Assembly (NCBI RefSeq): GCF_001455205.1
Contig: NZ_CP013341.1
Span: 1,054,001 to 1,118,000, forward strand
DNA length: 64,000 nt
Origin: Nitrosomonas ureae
GTDB lineage: Bacteria; Pseudomonadota; Gammaproteobacteria; Burkholderiales; Nitrosomonadaceae
Reading direction: 5' to 3'
Shown here: in pieces, positions 7,647-16,919 of the stretch
Layout of the letters: each line of letters begins with the position of its first letter
Numbering within the stretch: the first letter of the stretch is position 1
Notes under the pieces: model-generated
Seen by the model: only the letters and a program-made list of their open reading frames with translations
Told to the model about the DNA's origin: nothing
The model's database searches: none
Made by a program: the position numbers and the translations under genes

Positions 7647-10600
7647 TCACAAAGATCGATCTGTCTTCGCTTCTTCACTCTTAATAGCAGGCGCTGGGCT
7701 CCGGATCAATTCAGAGGGTAGATCCCGCACATGCAGGTCGAGCTGAGGAAAGGCAATATCAATATTGTGTTCAGCAAATAATGTAATAATTCGCGCGTTG
7801 AGTGTATCCTGAACTTCCTGCCTGTGACTTAAAAGGTTAACAAAAATACGCAGCTCAAAATCAAGAGAACTTGCACCAAAAGCAAGAAAACAGCATGTCG
7901 GTTCTGGCTCTGTCAGCACCCGTTCATCTTCTCTGGCAGCTTGCATTAGCAATTCACGAACTTTATTAGTATCACTCCCGTAAGCAACACCCACCTTAAT
8001 GACCACACGCGTGATCGAATCGGTCAATGTCCAATTGATCAGTTGACCGGTGATAAAAGTCTTATTGGGAATTACGATTTCCTTATTATCCGCATCAAGA
8101 ACTGTGGTCGCCCGGGTGCGAATACGGGTAACTCTGCCGGTAAAACCATCGACCGTGATCACATCGCCAACCCGAAAAGGTCTCTCGAACAACAAAATGA
8201 TACCGGACACAAAATTGGCAAAAATTTCCTGCAAACCAAAGCCGAGTCCAACCGTCAAGGCCGCAGCCATCCACTGCAATTGCGACCAGCGCATCCCCAG
8301 GAAACCTAGTCCTATTATGGTGCCGCCTATCACAATAGTGTAGCGCAACACGCTGGTAATGGCATAACGTGAAGCGGCATCAATACGAATATGCGACAAC
8401 AGGCTAATTTCGATCAACCCCGGCAGATTTCTGGCTCCAATAATCGTCATAACCAGAACAAAAATACCTAGCACTACCGCAATCAATGTGATTGATTGCT
8501 GGATCGTAGCACCGTCAGCACCCACCTCGCTGACATGCCAAAGCGCAATCTCATCCAGACGGGTTATCGCGGGCAGGATGCCAGCCCATACCCAGATCAA
8601 GCCCAGTATGAGCAGCGTTAAGCGAATGGCGCGCAGCAGGCGGCGCGTCTGGGTATTGACCTGTTCCAAAGTAATATTTTCTTCCGGTTCCGGTATGGTC
8701 TCTCCGGACTCTTCAGCAACTTGGGCGGCTGCCAAGCGGCGCTCATCAAATCGATGCAAGGCCAGACGCCGCTCCCCGAGCAAAAACCAGCGCGCCAGAA
8801 GTCCCACTCCAATGGCAACCATCACAATCACACTAAAGCTTGCTATCAGTGACTGCAATATCATACCTGCAGTATAAACGTAACCGGTCAACGCTAAAAT
8901 TGCAACCGTCAGCAATGATATAGGAAGCAGCACCCGCAATAGCTTGCGCAAAGTTGATGGTTCGCTGGTTACTCCGCGAATGACCCAAAGCCGCCCTACA
9001 TCCAATAAGCGCCAAAGTACCCAAGCAAGCACCACGCAGCTCAGCAAAATGGCCAGGCGCGCTTGCACATCGATCGCCAGGTCAAGCTTACGAATAAATG
9101 CCAACGAACCGATGAAGTATAACGGTAGCACCACAATAGCCATTCCCGGAAGCGACTGACGCAATGCCTCGCGGCGTTGCTTGGTCCAGCGGAAATGCGC
9201 ATGACCAAGACCTTGTTCCCTGCTGATCCAATAAAGTAGTTGTACAATCAGCAACGGCAGCGCCATCAACATGCAAGCCTGCCCCATGGAATGGCTAAAA
9301 CGCCCAGGATTACCAATGCCTTGTAGCAATTGTCCTAACAAAATCAGCATCACCGGACCAGGTAAAACGGCCAGCAAGGTCCACCCCAACGTTTTAAGCG
9401 TAGCAGAATAGCTGTCCTGGCGAATCCGACTGGTATCCGCTGCCAAAGCTTCGATACGCTCTGGTGCGCGGCGCCGGAGGAGCAGCAAAATCAATACCAG
9501 CAGTAAGCTACCAATCCACGGAAGCGGCTGTTGATAAAAGCTGCGCAGGCTTAGCTCCATCGTGGTGATGAAACGCGACGGTTTAATCAGGTCATACAAT
9601 CCTTCGGGTAAGCGTTGCAGCCAATCGCTATCGATAACGCCATGACTGGGAATCCACAGTAAATAGCGCTCCAGCATCTGCTGCAACTCCTGAACATTGT
9701 GAATTTGCTCCTGCAGCGCTTGCTCACTTTTTTCCAAAGCCGAAATACGCCGCTGCAGCAAAGGTTCCAACAATGCCAACAGTTCGGTACGTTTACGCAA
9801 CAAAGGAAACAATAAATTCTGTGCGACTTCATCAACGCGGACATCATCATCCGCTCCCGCGGGTGTCTCTATCAACGCGCCTGCAGCATTATCGATATCC
9901 AACAGGCTGCGCTGCTGCTCACTTAGCATTACTCGCTCCAGCCGCAGATCGGCCAGATCATTACGGATTCTTTCCAAGTGCATTTTAAGCCGAGTCAAAG
10001 ATTCCAGCTGCCGTCGTTCACCCCATAACCAGCGTCCAACACGTTCGCTGGTGCCACCGACATCAAGCCGGATACGCGTATCGCTTAAAGTTACTGTAAT
10101 GCGTTCACGCGCTTGCTCGATCCGGGCCAAAGCAGCGCGATCCCGAGCCAATTGCTCGTTTTGCTGGAGAAGTTCCTCACCCATTTTACGATTCACTGTA
10201 GCCGCTTCCACCGCTACAGTGTTGCCACCTTCCAGCTCCTCTTCACGTTTGATCAATTGTCCAATCAGTGATTCCAGTTCATATCGGCCACGACTGGTAA
10301 TACGTTGCTGCAGATGCTTTATCCGCTCTTCATGCAAATCCAGCCGATAACGCAGTTCGCGTAGTGACAGCTCATGCAAACGCTGACGCTGCGTGGCGGT
10401 ATCCTGCTCGGCAAGGCGCAATTCCAGCGTGCCTTGTAACCGCCGCTGTTCACTAAGACGATGCAGGCGCCGGGCTTCAAACAACGCTGCGGGCTCATCT
10501 TTTTGAGCAACGATAGAAACGGATAATTCTTCGATGCGACGGCGCAATGTGGCGATTTCATCGGCCGCTTGAGCCGGGCGTGATAATATCAAGGCCAGAT

Positions 10601-11057
10601 CAGTACCCGCTGCATTGATCTGCGCATGCAAATCGGTAATGATAGTGCGTTCCTGCTCCAGAATCTGTTCCAGAGTTTCTCCATCCGCATCAGCCGGAAT
10701 ACGTTTGGACCATTCGAGCAGCTCCTGCTCATGATTTGTTGCCAATGCTTTGTTCAGACGCTCCATCCGTACAGGCTGATCTGCCGTCTCAGCCTGTAAT
10801 GTAGCCAGGCGTTCTTTCAATATCTCAGCTTCCTGCTCGTCCGCTTTGGCTGTATCAAGATGATTAATGGCGGCTTGCCGTTGCGTTTCTTCCATCTTGC
10901 TGCGATCGACGGCTATACGTGCAGTATCGATGGCTTTAATAGCCGATGACTGTGTTTTTGCGTAAGCGCTGCTAGAAAATAAAAATAGTAGTGCTGGCGT
11001 GCTACACAGGAGAAGAAAAAGAAACCATGTTAAACGGGACAGGAATTTCAATAGCAT
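7647..11057 (-). CDS. MscK/KefA-type large mechanosensitive channel
   Basis: 1136 residues, close to MscK length (~1120). An N-terminal signal/hydrophobic segment is followed by about 480 residues of periplasmic coiled coil (repeated Glu, Arg, Leu and Gln), then some ten membrane segments, then an MscS-type pore and beta domain. The pore helix and following segment read AALTVGLGFGLQEIFANFVSG and GDVITVDGFTGRV. It would open under hypo-osmotic stress in the inner membrane. Paralogues such as MscM/YjeP share the layout, so I give no symbol. It is convergent with the TolC-type gene and has no obvious operon partner. Confidence 0.88.
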   Translation of the reverse strand: MLLKFLSRLTWFLFLLLCSTPALLFLFSSSAYAKTQSSAIKAIDTARIAVDRSKMEETQRQAAINHLDTAKADEQEAEILKERLATLQAETADQPVRMERLNKALATNHEQELLEWSKRIPADADGETLEQILEQERTIITDLHAQINAAGTDLALILSRPAQAADEIATLRRRIEELSVSIVAQKDEPAALFEARRLHRLSEQRRLQGTLELRLAEQDTATQRQRLHELSLRELRYRLDLHEERIKHLQQRITSRGRYELESLIGQLIKREEELEGGNTVAVEAATVNRKMGEELLQQNEQLARDRAALARIEQARERITVTLSDTRIRLDVGGTSERVGRWLWGERRQLESLTRLKMHLERIRNDLADLRLERVMLSEQQRSLLDIDNAAGALIETPAGADDDVRVDEVAQNLLFPLLRKRTELLALLEPLLQRRISALEKSEQALQEQIHNVQELQQMLERYLLWIPSHGVIDSDWLQRLPEGLYDLIKPSRFITTMELSLRSFYQQPLPWIGSLLLVLILLLLRRRAPERIEALAADTSRIRQDSYSATLKTLGWTLLAVLPGPVMLILLGQLLQGIGNPGRFSHSMGQACMLMALPLLIVQLLYWISREQGLGHAHFRWTKQRREALRQSLPGMAIVVLPLYFIGSLAFIRKLDLAIDVQARLAILLSCVVLAWVLWRLLDVGRLWVIRGVTSEPSTLRKLLRVLLPISLLTVAILALTGYVYTAGMILQSLIASFSVIVMVAIGVGLLARWFLLGERRLALHRFDERRLAAAQVAEESGETIPEPEENITLEQVNTQTRRLLRAIRLTLLILGLIWVWAGILPAITRLDEIALWHVSEVGADGATIQQSITLIAVVLGIFVLVMTIIGARNLPGLIEISLLSHIRIDAASRYAITSVLRYTIVIGGTIIGLGFLGMRWSQLQWMAAALTVGLGFGLQEIFANFVSGIILLFERPFRVGDVITVDGFTGRVTRIRTRATTVLDADNKEIVIPNKTFITGQLINWTLTDSITRVVIKVGVAYGSDTNKVRELLMQAAREDERVLTEPEPTCCFLAFGASSLDFELRIFVNLLSHRQEVQDTLNARIITLFAEHNIDIAFPQLDLHVRDLPSELIRSPAPAIKSEEAKTDRSL

Positions 11058-11307
11058 AGATATAATTAGTAATGATAAAAGATGCGTGATCTTCGGAAAA
11101 AGGAACTAATCCGACTGAACATGGAAACATGCTTTACAGTAAATATCAAATCAACCAAAAACGATTGCAACAGGTTTACTTTTAAAATACCTCATTTCTA
11201 ATTCGAATGAAAAATTTATAATTCAGTCAGTTCAAAGGCAAGCGTAAAAGTCATGAGACCAATTATTTCTCCAACCGATCATTTTTGCAAATGATAGAAT
11301 AGCCGAC

Positions 11308-11607
11308 GAAGCTGGTCAGACAGTCGCCGCCTGGTGTTCTTCTTGAACACACAGGGGGAGGAAAGTCCGGGCTCCACAGAGCAGGATGACGGCTAACAAC
11401 CGTCCACCGTGAGGTGAGGAACAGGGCCACAGAGACGAGCGTATTCAGTTACGGTGAAACGCGGTAACCTCCATCCGGAGCAAGACCAAATAGGCAGGCA
11501 ATGATGCGGCTCGCGGAGCCTGCGGGTAGGTTGCTTGAGTGCGCAGGTAACTGTGCAACTAGAGGAATGACTGTCCACGACAGAACCCGGCTTATCGGCC
11601 AGCTTCA
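11308..11607 (+). ncRNA. rnpB: RNase P RNA, bacterial class A
   Basis: The sequence opens with GAAGCTGGTCAGACAGTCGC and contains GGGGGAGGAAAGTCCGGGCT, the universal P4 5' strand region. It continues with CCACAGAGA, CCGGAGCAAGACCAAATAGG, TGGGTAGG-like GCGGGTAGGTTGCTTGAG and AATGACTGTCCACGACAGAA, and ends CTTATCGGCCAGCTTC, which pairs with the 5' end. This RNA is the catalytic subunit of RNase P, which matures the 5' ends of tRNAs. A TAGAAT -10-like hexamer lies at 11295-11300. The ends are set by the P1 pairing and are good to a few bases. Confidence 0.97.
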
Positions 11608-11701
11608 TCAATTTTTACAAACTCGTTATGATCACGCATATCATGCAAAGCGGTTGTTCGTTAAATCAACAAATAAGCCTCGAATACTTTCAATTATCGC
11701 A

Positions 11702-13090
11702 ATGATCCGCAAACTTCTCCGCAAGGTATTTAATCGCAAAACGTCTACCCCCGAATCGCTGACAAAGCTGAGTATTATTACTAGCAAACACCATGGAATC
11801 CGGTCTAATCAAATTACCTCTTGCGCATTAAAAATTGCCCTCAATTTACAGCAAGCCGGATTTTCCGCTTATCTGGTCGGAGGCGCAGTCCGCGATTTGT
11901 TATTGGGATTGGTGCCGAAAGATTTCGATGTTGCAACCAATGCAACGCCCGAAGAAGTTCACAAAATTTTTCGCCGCTCGCGCATTATCGGGCGACGCTT
12001 TCGCTTGGTACATGTAATGTGTGGCGCGGAAACTGTGGAGGTATCGACTTTTCGAGGACCCTCACCGGATGAGGATGAAAATCCTGCGTCTAAGAAATCG
12101 ATCGACCAGCATGGTCGCTTGTTACATGACAATGTTTTTGGTAGCCAGGAAGAAGACGCAATGCGCCGTGATTTTACGGTCAACGCGTTGTTTTATGATC
12201 CCGTCAAAGAAGAAATTCTGGATTACCTGAATGGCTACGAAGATATCAAGGCCAAAAGAATGCGCATTATCGGGGATCCGGTACAACGCTTCCGCGAGGA
12301 CCCGATACGCCTGTTACGGGCGGTGCGTTTAGCTATAAAACTGGATATGCAAATTGATGCGGAAACCGCCAAGCCGATCGGCGATCTGGCGCCTTTACTG
12401 CAAAATGTCCCGCCGTCCCGCTTATTTGATGAAATGCTGAAATTGCTATTGTCCGGACACGCTTTAGCTTGTGTCGTTGAATTGCGCATGCGCGGCTTAC
12501 ATCACGGGCTATTACCCATGCTTGATGTAATCCTGGAACAACCCTTGGGCGAGCGTTTTATCACTATCGCACTGAAAAATACTGATGAACGGATCAGGCA
12601 AAATAAACCCGTCTCGCCCGGATTCCTTTTCGCCATATTGTTATGGCATGAAGTACTATCATACTGGAATTCGCTCCAAGCATCCGGAGAAAAGCCACTA
12701 CCCGCTTTGTTTGAAGCAATGAACCATATTCTTTCGCTACAACATAAAAAATTGGCGATTCCACGCCGCTTTGATGCAGTAATACAGGAAATATGGGCAA
12801 TGCAACCGCGATTCGAGGCACGTGTCGGACGTAAGCCTTTCCGTTTGCTTACCCATCCACGGTTCCGCGCTGCTTACGATTTTATGCTGCTACGTTGCGA
12901 AAGCGGTGAACTCAGTACCGAATTCGGCGAGTGGTGGAAAGCATTTTTATCCGCAGACAATGCCGAACGTGAAAAAATGTTGCCCAAACAAACAACCCTC
13001 AAAAAGGGGAGAAAAAAACGCAGCCGCAAAAAATCATCCTCCAGCTCTGCTCATACCCCCGAAAACACCATAGACAACTCAGATACTTAA
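11702..13090 (+). CDS. pcnB: Poly(A) polymerase I PcnB
   Basis: 462 residues from the ATG at 11702. The open frame extends to 11501, but that stretch is inside rnpB. The nucleotidyltransferase head has LVGGAVRDLLLG and DFDVATNATPEE with the two metal-binding aspartates. This is followed by FRGPS, DAMRRDFTVNALFYDP and FREDPIRLLRAVRLA, typical of the class II poly(A)/CCA family. The length and the basic, Ser-rich C-terminal tail (KKGRKKRSRKKSSSS) favour PcnB over a CCA enzyme, and a separate cca gene lies at 60.6 kb. It adds 3' poly(A) tails that speed RNA decay. folK follows 18 bases downstream. Confidence 0.93.
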   Translation: MIRKLLRKVFNRKTSTPESLTKLSIITSKHHGIRSNQITSCALKIALNLQQAGFSAYLVGGAVRDLLLGLVPKDFDVATNATPEEVHKIFRRSRIIGRRFRLVHVMCGAETVEVSTFRGPSPDEDENPASKKSIDQHGRLLHDNVFGSQEEDAMRRDFTVNALFYDPVKEEILDYLNGYEDIKAKRMRIIGDPVQRFREDPIRLLRAVRLAIKLDMQIDAETAKPIGDLAPLLQNVPPSRLFDEMLKLLLSGHALACVVELRMRGLHHGLLPMLDVILEQPLGERFITIALKNTDERIRQNKPVSPGFLFAILLWHEVLSYWNSLQASGEKPLPALFEAMNHILSLQHKKLAIPRRFDAVIQEIWAMQPRFEARVGRKPFRLLTHPRFRAAYDFMLLRCESGELSTEFGEWWKAFLSADNAEREKMLPKQTTLKKGRKKRSRKKSSSSSAHTPENTIDNSDT

Positions 13091-13108
13091 ACTATAAATA
13101 TTATATCA

Positions 13109-13594
13109 ATGAAAAAAGGACTGGTTTTTATTGCTCTGGGAAGTAATCTGGAAACTCCGATTTCTCAAATACAACGTGCTTTTAATGAATTGGGACAACT
13201 TCCTGGCACACAACTCATAAAACACTCGTCGTTGTACCGAAGTGCGCCGGTCGGACGGCTGGACCAACCCGATTTCATCAATGCTGTAGCACAGATCAAG
13301 ACCGACCTTGCACCGTTGGATTTACTGTCTGCGTTGCTCGCTATCGAACACAAACAAGGGCGCGTGCGTGAATTGTTGAATGCACCACGCACCCTGGATC
13401 TCGATATACTGCTGTATGATGCATTGCAATGCAATGATGCCGGATTGATCATACCGCATCCGCGTATGATCCACCGCGCATTTGTATTACAACCTCTGAT
13501 AGAAATCGCCCCGGATTGTCAGATCCCCGGATACGGCCCCATTGCACCCTTACTCGCCGCATGTAAGGATCAGGAACTATTAAAAATCAACTAA
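13109..13594 (+). CDS. folK: 2-amino-4-hydroxy-6-hydroxymethyldihydropteridine pyrophosphokinase
   Basis: 161 residues, standard HPPK length. It transfers pyrophosphate from ATP to hydroxymethyl-dihydropterin in folate synthesis. Visible family motifs are FIALGSNLETP at the N-terminus, YRSAPVGRLDQPDFINAVA, the signature RVRELLNAPRTLDLDILLYD (usually RxR..GPRTLDLDLL; here NAPRTLDLDIL), and IPHPRMIHRAFVLQPL. It lies between pcnB and panB on the same strand with short gaps, as in the common proteobacterial pcnB-folK-panB-panC order. Confidence 0.95.
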   Translation: MKKGLVFIALGSNLETPISQIQRAFNELGQLPGTQLIKHSSLYRSAPVGRLDQPDFINAVAQIKTDLAPLDLLSALLAIEHKQGRVRELLNAPRTLDLDILLYDALQCNDAGLIIPHPRMIHRAFVLQPLIEIAPDCQIPGYGPIAPLLAACKDQELLKIN

Positions 13595-13648
13595 TAAAAC
13601 ATCATGATCTGAAATAGATTTTTCCATGAAATACCACTACATAAAAGT

Positions 13649-14440
13649 ATGAGAACCTCACTCACTACCCTGCAAAAAATGGTTGAGAGCAATGAGAAGA
13701 TCGCCATTCTCACTTGCTACGATGCAACTTTCGCACGCATTCTGGAAAACTCAGGCATAGATGCATTACTAGTGGGTGATTCATTGGGAAATGTTTTGCA
13801 AGGCGAAAACACGACGTTATCCGTCACGCTCGATGACATGATTTATCACACACGTAGCGTCGCACGAGGCACCGACAAGGTGCTCATTATCACCGACATG
13901 CCTTTCGGCAGCTATCAAGCTTCGCCCGAGCTCGCTTTTAAGAATGCCTGCAAAATTATCGCCGCAGGAGCGCAGATGGTAAAAATTGAGGGTGGTCACA
14001 TCATGGCTGATACCGTTCAGTTCCTAACCCGACGCGGTATACCCGTCTGCGCGCATATTGGCTTAACTCCGCAATACATCCATCATCTGGGTGGGTATAA
14101 ATTACAGGGTAATTCGGAGAAATCCGCCAAGCTATTATTGGATGAGGCAAAAATTCTCGAAAGATCGGGCGCAGGCATGCTGGTCATGGAACTCATACCC
14201 GCCAAACTGGCTGAAAAAATCACGCAAACACTTTCCATTCCTACCATTGGTATTGGCGCCGGCAATAGTTGTTCCGGACAAGTCCTGGTAATGCACGATA
14301 TGTTAGGGCTATCCCAAGGGAAAAAGCCACGTTTCATCAAAGATTTTATGGTGGAAGCCAAAAGTATCCCGGCAGCGGTGGAAAATTATGTCCTTGCTGT
14401 CAAAGCTGGGCGGTTTCCCAGTTCCGAACATCAATTTTAA
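13649..14440 (+). CDS. panB: 3-methyl-2-oxobutanoate hydroxymethyltransferase
   Basis: 263 residues, normal for PanB. It adds a hydroxymethyl group from methylene-tetrahydrofolate to ketoisovalerate to make ketopantoate, the first step to pantothenate and coenzyme A. Motifs are ILTCYDATFARI, LLVGDSLGNVLQG (metal-binding Asp), MVKIEGG, CAHIGLTPQ, and PTIGIGAGNSCSGQVLVMHDMLG. The ATG at 13649 gives the family N-terminus MRTSLTTLQKM. It is followed after 14 bases by panC, with which it forms a pathway pair. Confidence 0.97.
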   Translation: MRTSLTTLQKMVESNEKIAILTCYDATFARILENSGIDALLVGDSLGNVLQGENTTLSVTLDDMIYHTRSVARGTDKVLIITDMPFGSYQASPELAFKNACKIIAAGAQMVKIEGGHIMADTVQFLTRRGIPVCAHIGLTPQYIHHLGGYKLQGNSEKSAKLLLDEAKILERSGAGMLVMELIPAKLAEKITQTLSIPTIGIGAGNSCSGQVLVMHDMLGLSQGKKPRFIKDFMVEAKSIPAAVENYVLAVKAGRFPSSEHQF

Positions 14441-14454
14441 CTCATACGTACTGC

Positions 14455-15279
14455 GTGAAAATAATCACCGACATCTCCGAATTGCATAAAAACCTTTGCC
14501 GAGAACAAAGTATTGCTTTTGTTCCAACGATGGGAAATTTACATGCAGGACATCTTGCTCTGATTGATCAAGCTAATCAATTAGCAGATTGTGTTGTTGT
14601 CAGTATTTTCGTCAATCGGTTGCAATTTCTTCCCCATGAAGATTTTAATCGATATCCTCGAACATTCGAAGAAGATTGCAGGGCGCTGTCGCTACAAAAT
14701 GTCAAGATAGTTTTTGCGCCCAATGAAAAAATTCTTTTCCCAACACCACAAGAATTCTTGTTAGCATTACCATCTGTAGCAGATATCCTGGAAGGAAAGT
14801 TTCGACCAGGGTTTTTCCGTGGTGTTGCAACGATCGTATTGAAATTATTCAATATTATTCAACCTGAGTTCGCTGTTTTCGGCAAAAAGGATTATCAGCA
14901 GTTGCATATAGTGCGTAAAATGGTACAACAATTAAATTTACCCGTTGAAATTATTGCGAGTGAAACTGTTCGAGCGGCGGATGGCTTGGCACTGAGTTCA
15001 CGCAATCAATATTTGAATGAAGTGCAACGTGCTGAAGCTAGCAGACTTTACCAAACGCTTTTGCGGATCAAAAAAGAAATTAGTTCCGGTAATAAAAATT
15101 TTCAGACATTGCAGCAAAATGCTGTCGACACCCTGAAACAACACGGCTGGAGGGTTGATTACATCAGCATCCATAGTCGCAATACGCTTTCATTTGCTCA
15201 GGCTTCCGATCAAGATTTGGTCGTTTTAGGCGCAGCCTGGCTGGATAACACGCGATTGATCGATAACCTAGAAATCTAA
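14455..15279 (+). CDS. panC: Pantothenate synthetase PanC (GTG start)
   Basis: 274 residues from a GTG at 14455. The frame is open back to 14269, but that part overlaps panB, and the family N-terminus matches VKIITDISELHKNL. PanC condenses pantoate and beta-alanine using ATP. Seen are the HIGH-like FVPTMGNLHAGHLAL, FRGVATIVLKLFNIIQP, FGKKDYQQL and the KMSKS-like LALSSRNQYL. One oddity is that the usual IFVNP(L/M)QF loop reads IFVNRLQF here, with the conserved Pro replaced by Arg. The codon use is AT-richer than that of panB. The dnaA frame begins only 26 bases downstream. Confidence 0.94.
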   Translation: MKIITDISELHKNLCREQSIAFVPTMGNLHAGHLALIDQANQLADCVVVSIFVNRLQFLPHEDFNRYPRTFEEDCRALSLQNVKIVFAPNEKILFPTPQEFLLALPSVADILEGKFRPGFFRGVATIVLKLFNIIQPEFAVFGKKDYQQLHIVRKMVQQLNLPVEIIASETVRAADGLALSSRNQYLNEVQRAEASRLYQTLLRIKKEISSGNKNFQTLQQNAVDTLKQHGWRVDYISIHSRNTLSFAQASDQDLVVLGAAWLDNTRLIDNLEI

Positions 15280-15305
15280 CATCTGGTTTTTGTAACGGAC
15301 ATGGC

Positions 15306-16730
15306 ATGATGACTGCTTTTCCAAACGAAGCAAATAAAGAACAAAAAATGATGCAATCATTGAGTACTTTTTGGTTATCCTGTCTGGATCATTTTCAAAA
15401 AGAACTCAATGCACAACAATTCAACACCTGGATCAAGCCATTGGAGATTGATCTTGCACTTAATGGTGATAACAAAGTTGTATTGATCGCACCTAATCGT
15501 TTTGTATCGCAATGGGTAGCAGACAACTTCATTATGCATATCGAAAGTATGGCAAAAACCTACTTTGACAAAAATATCCAGTTTCATTTAAAGCTTGCTG
15601 ATCAAACAGACACTAAAAACAATGCATTGAATCAAATGCCACAATCCGCGCTTAGTCCCCTTGAAGTGAAGCCGGAGCCTAAAACTGTTTATCAGCCTAC
15701 AAAAAAAAATCTCAATGGATTAAACCCTAACTTCACTTTTAATAACTTTATAACCGGAAAAGCCAATCAATTAGCCCGAGCTGGCGCCATTCAAGTGGCT
15801 GAATCACCGGGGGTTGCCTACAACCCGCTATTTATCTATGGTGGCATTGGTCTTGGAAAAACGCATTTGATTCAAGCGATTGGAAATTATGTGCACGACA
15901 ACAACAAAAGTGCAAAAATTCGTTATGTCCATGCGGAAAAATACGTCTCCGATGTTGTCAGCGCTTATCAACACAAAGCATTTGACAAGTTCAAGCTTTA
16001 CTACCATTCATTGGATCTGCTACTGGTTGACGACGTACAATTTTTTGGCGGAAAAGACCGTACACAGGAAGAGTTTTTTTACGCGTTTAACGCACTCATT
16101 GAAACACACAAACAAGTCATCATTACCTGCGACACTTATCCCAAAGAAATTACCGGCTTGGAAGAACGCTTGGTTTCACGCTTTGGCTGGGGATTAACCG
16201 TAGCGGTAGAACCTCCTGAACTGGAGATGCGCGTCGCGATTCTTTTGAAAAAAGCTGAAATGGAAAAAATCCGGCTGGATGAAAATGTCGCTTTTTTTAT
16301 TGCCAAACATATCCGTTCAAATGTACGCGAGCTGGAAGGCGCGTTAAAACGAGTGCTGGCTTTCTCACGCTTTGTCAACCAAGACATAACACTTGACTTG
16401 GCGAAAGAAGCATTAAAGGATTTGCTTGCGGTACAAAGTCGTCAAATTTCAATTGAAAACATTCAGAAAACCGTCGCGGACTACTATAAAATCAAAGTTT
16501 CTGAAATGTATTCAAAAAAACGCTCACGGATAGTTGCAAGGCCCAGGCAAATGGCAATGGCCATTGCCAAAGAGCTGACTTCCCTTAGCCTACCGGACAT
16601 TGGTGAAGCTTTTGGCGGAAGAGACCATACTACCGTATTACATGGCTACCGCAAGATTAACGAATTACGTGTTTCCGATCCCCTGGTAAGCCGGGATTTT
16701 AACGCTTTGATACTCATTTTAAGAGGTTGA
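15306..16730 (+). CDS. dnaA: Chromosomal replication initiator DnaA
   Basis: 474 residues. Domain I (LSTFWLSCLDHFQKELNAQ) begins around residue 16. A variable linker follows to about residue 140. The AAA+ domain has NPLFIYGGIGLGKTHL (Walker A) and LLLVDDVQFFGG (Walker B). Domain IV contains the DnaA-box-binding helix-turn-helix signature FGGRDHTTVLHG. It binds DnaA boxes and melts oriC. The start is uncertain. At 15306 GGAC lies 5 bases upstream. ATGs at 15348 and 15351 fit the shorter N-terminus common in DnaA but lack a clear ribosome site. The neighbours dnaN and gyrB are the classic set; upstream panC is unusual. Confidence 0.96.
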   Translation: MMTAFPNEANKEQKMMQSLSTFWLSCLDHFQKELNAQQFNTWIKPLEIDLALNGDNKVVLIAPNRFVSQWVADNFIMHIESMAKTYFDKNIQFHLKLADQTDTKNNALNQMPQSALSPLEVKPEPKTVYQPTKKNLNGLNPNFTFNNFITGKANQLARAGAIQVAESPGVAYNPLFIYGGIGLGKTHLIQAIGNYVHDNNKSAKIRYVHAEKYVSDVVSAYQHKAFDKFKLYYHSLDLLLVDDVQFFGGKDRTQEEFFYAFNALIETHKQVIITCDTYPKEITGLEERLVSRFGWGLTVAVEPPELEMRVAILLKKAEMEKIRLDENVAFFIAKHIRSNVRELEGALKRVLAFSRFVNQDITLDLAKEALKDLLAVQSRQISIENIQKTVADYYKIKVSEMYSKKRSRIVARPRQMAMAIAKELTSLSLPDIGEAFGGRDHTTVLHGYRKINELRVSDPLVSRDFNALILILRG

Positions 16731-16919
16731 TAACTGTTTAACACATTGTGGATAACTGTTGATTTTAAAAATCCGTTATTTTTATCCACAATTTATCCAA
16801 TGCCTATACCCGGATCATACCAACAAAAAAATTATTGTATCTTATTGAAATTAAGATAAAGATATAAACTATACAGAAGTATTAAAGACATTATCTAATT
16901 ACTACTATTTTCATAATCA
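16731..16919. other. Probable chromosomal origin of replication (oriC) between dnaA and dnaN
   Basis: Two perfect DnaA boxes TTATCCACA are visible: 16747-16755 on the minus strand and 16782-16790 on the plus strand. Two weaker ones follow, TTATCCAAT at 16793-16801 and a TTATCAACC match on the minus strand overlapping the dnaA stop (about 16726-16734). They are followed by about 100 bases of very AT-rich DNA (roughly 16815-16915) suited to duplex unwinding. The location between dnaA and dnaN is a known oriC site. It could instead serve mainly in autoregulation of dnaN, but the box spacing and AT-rich tract favour an origin. Confidence 0.78.
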
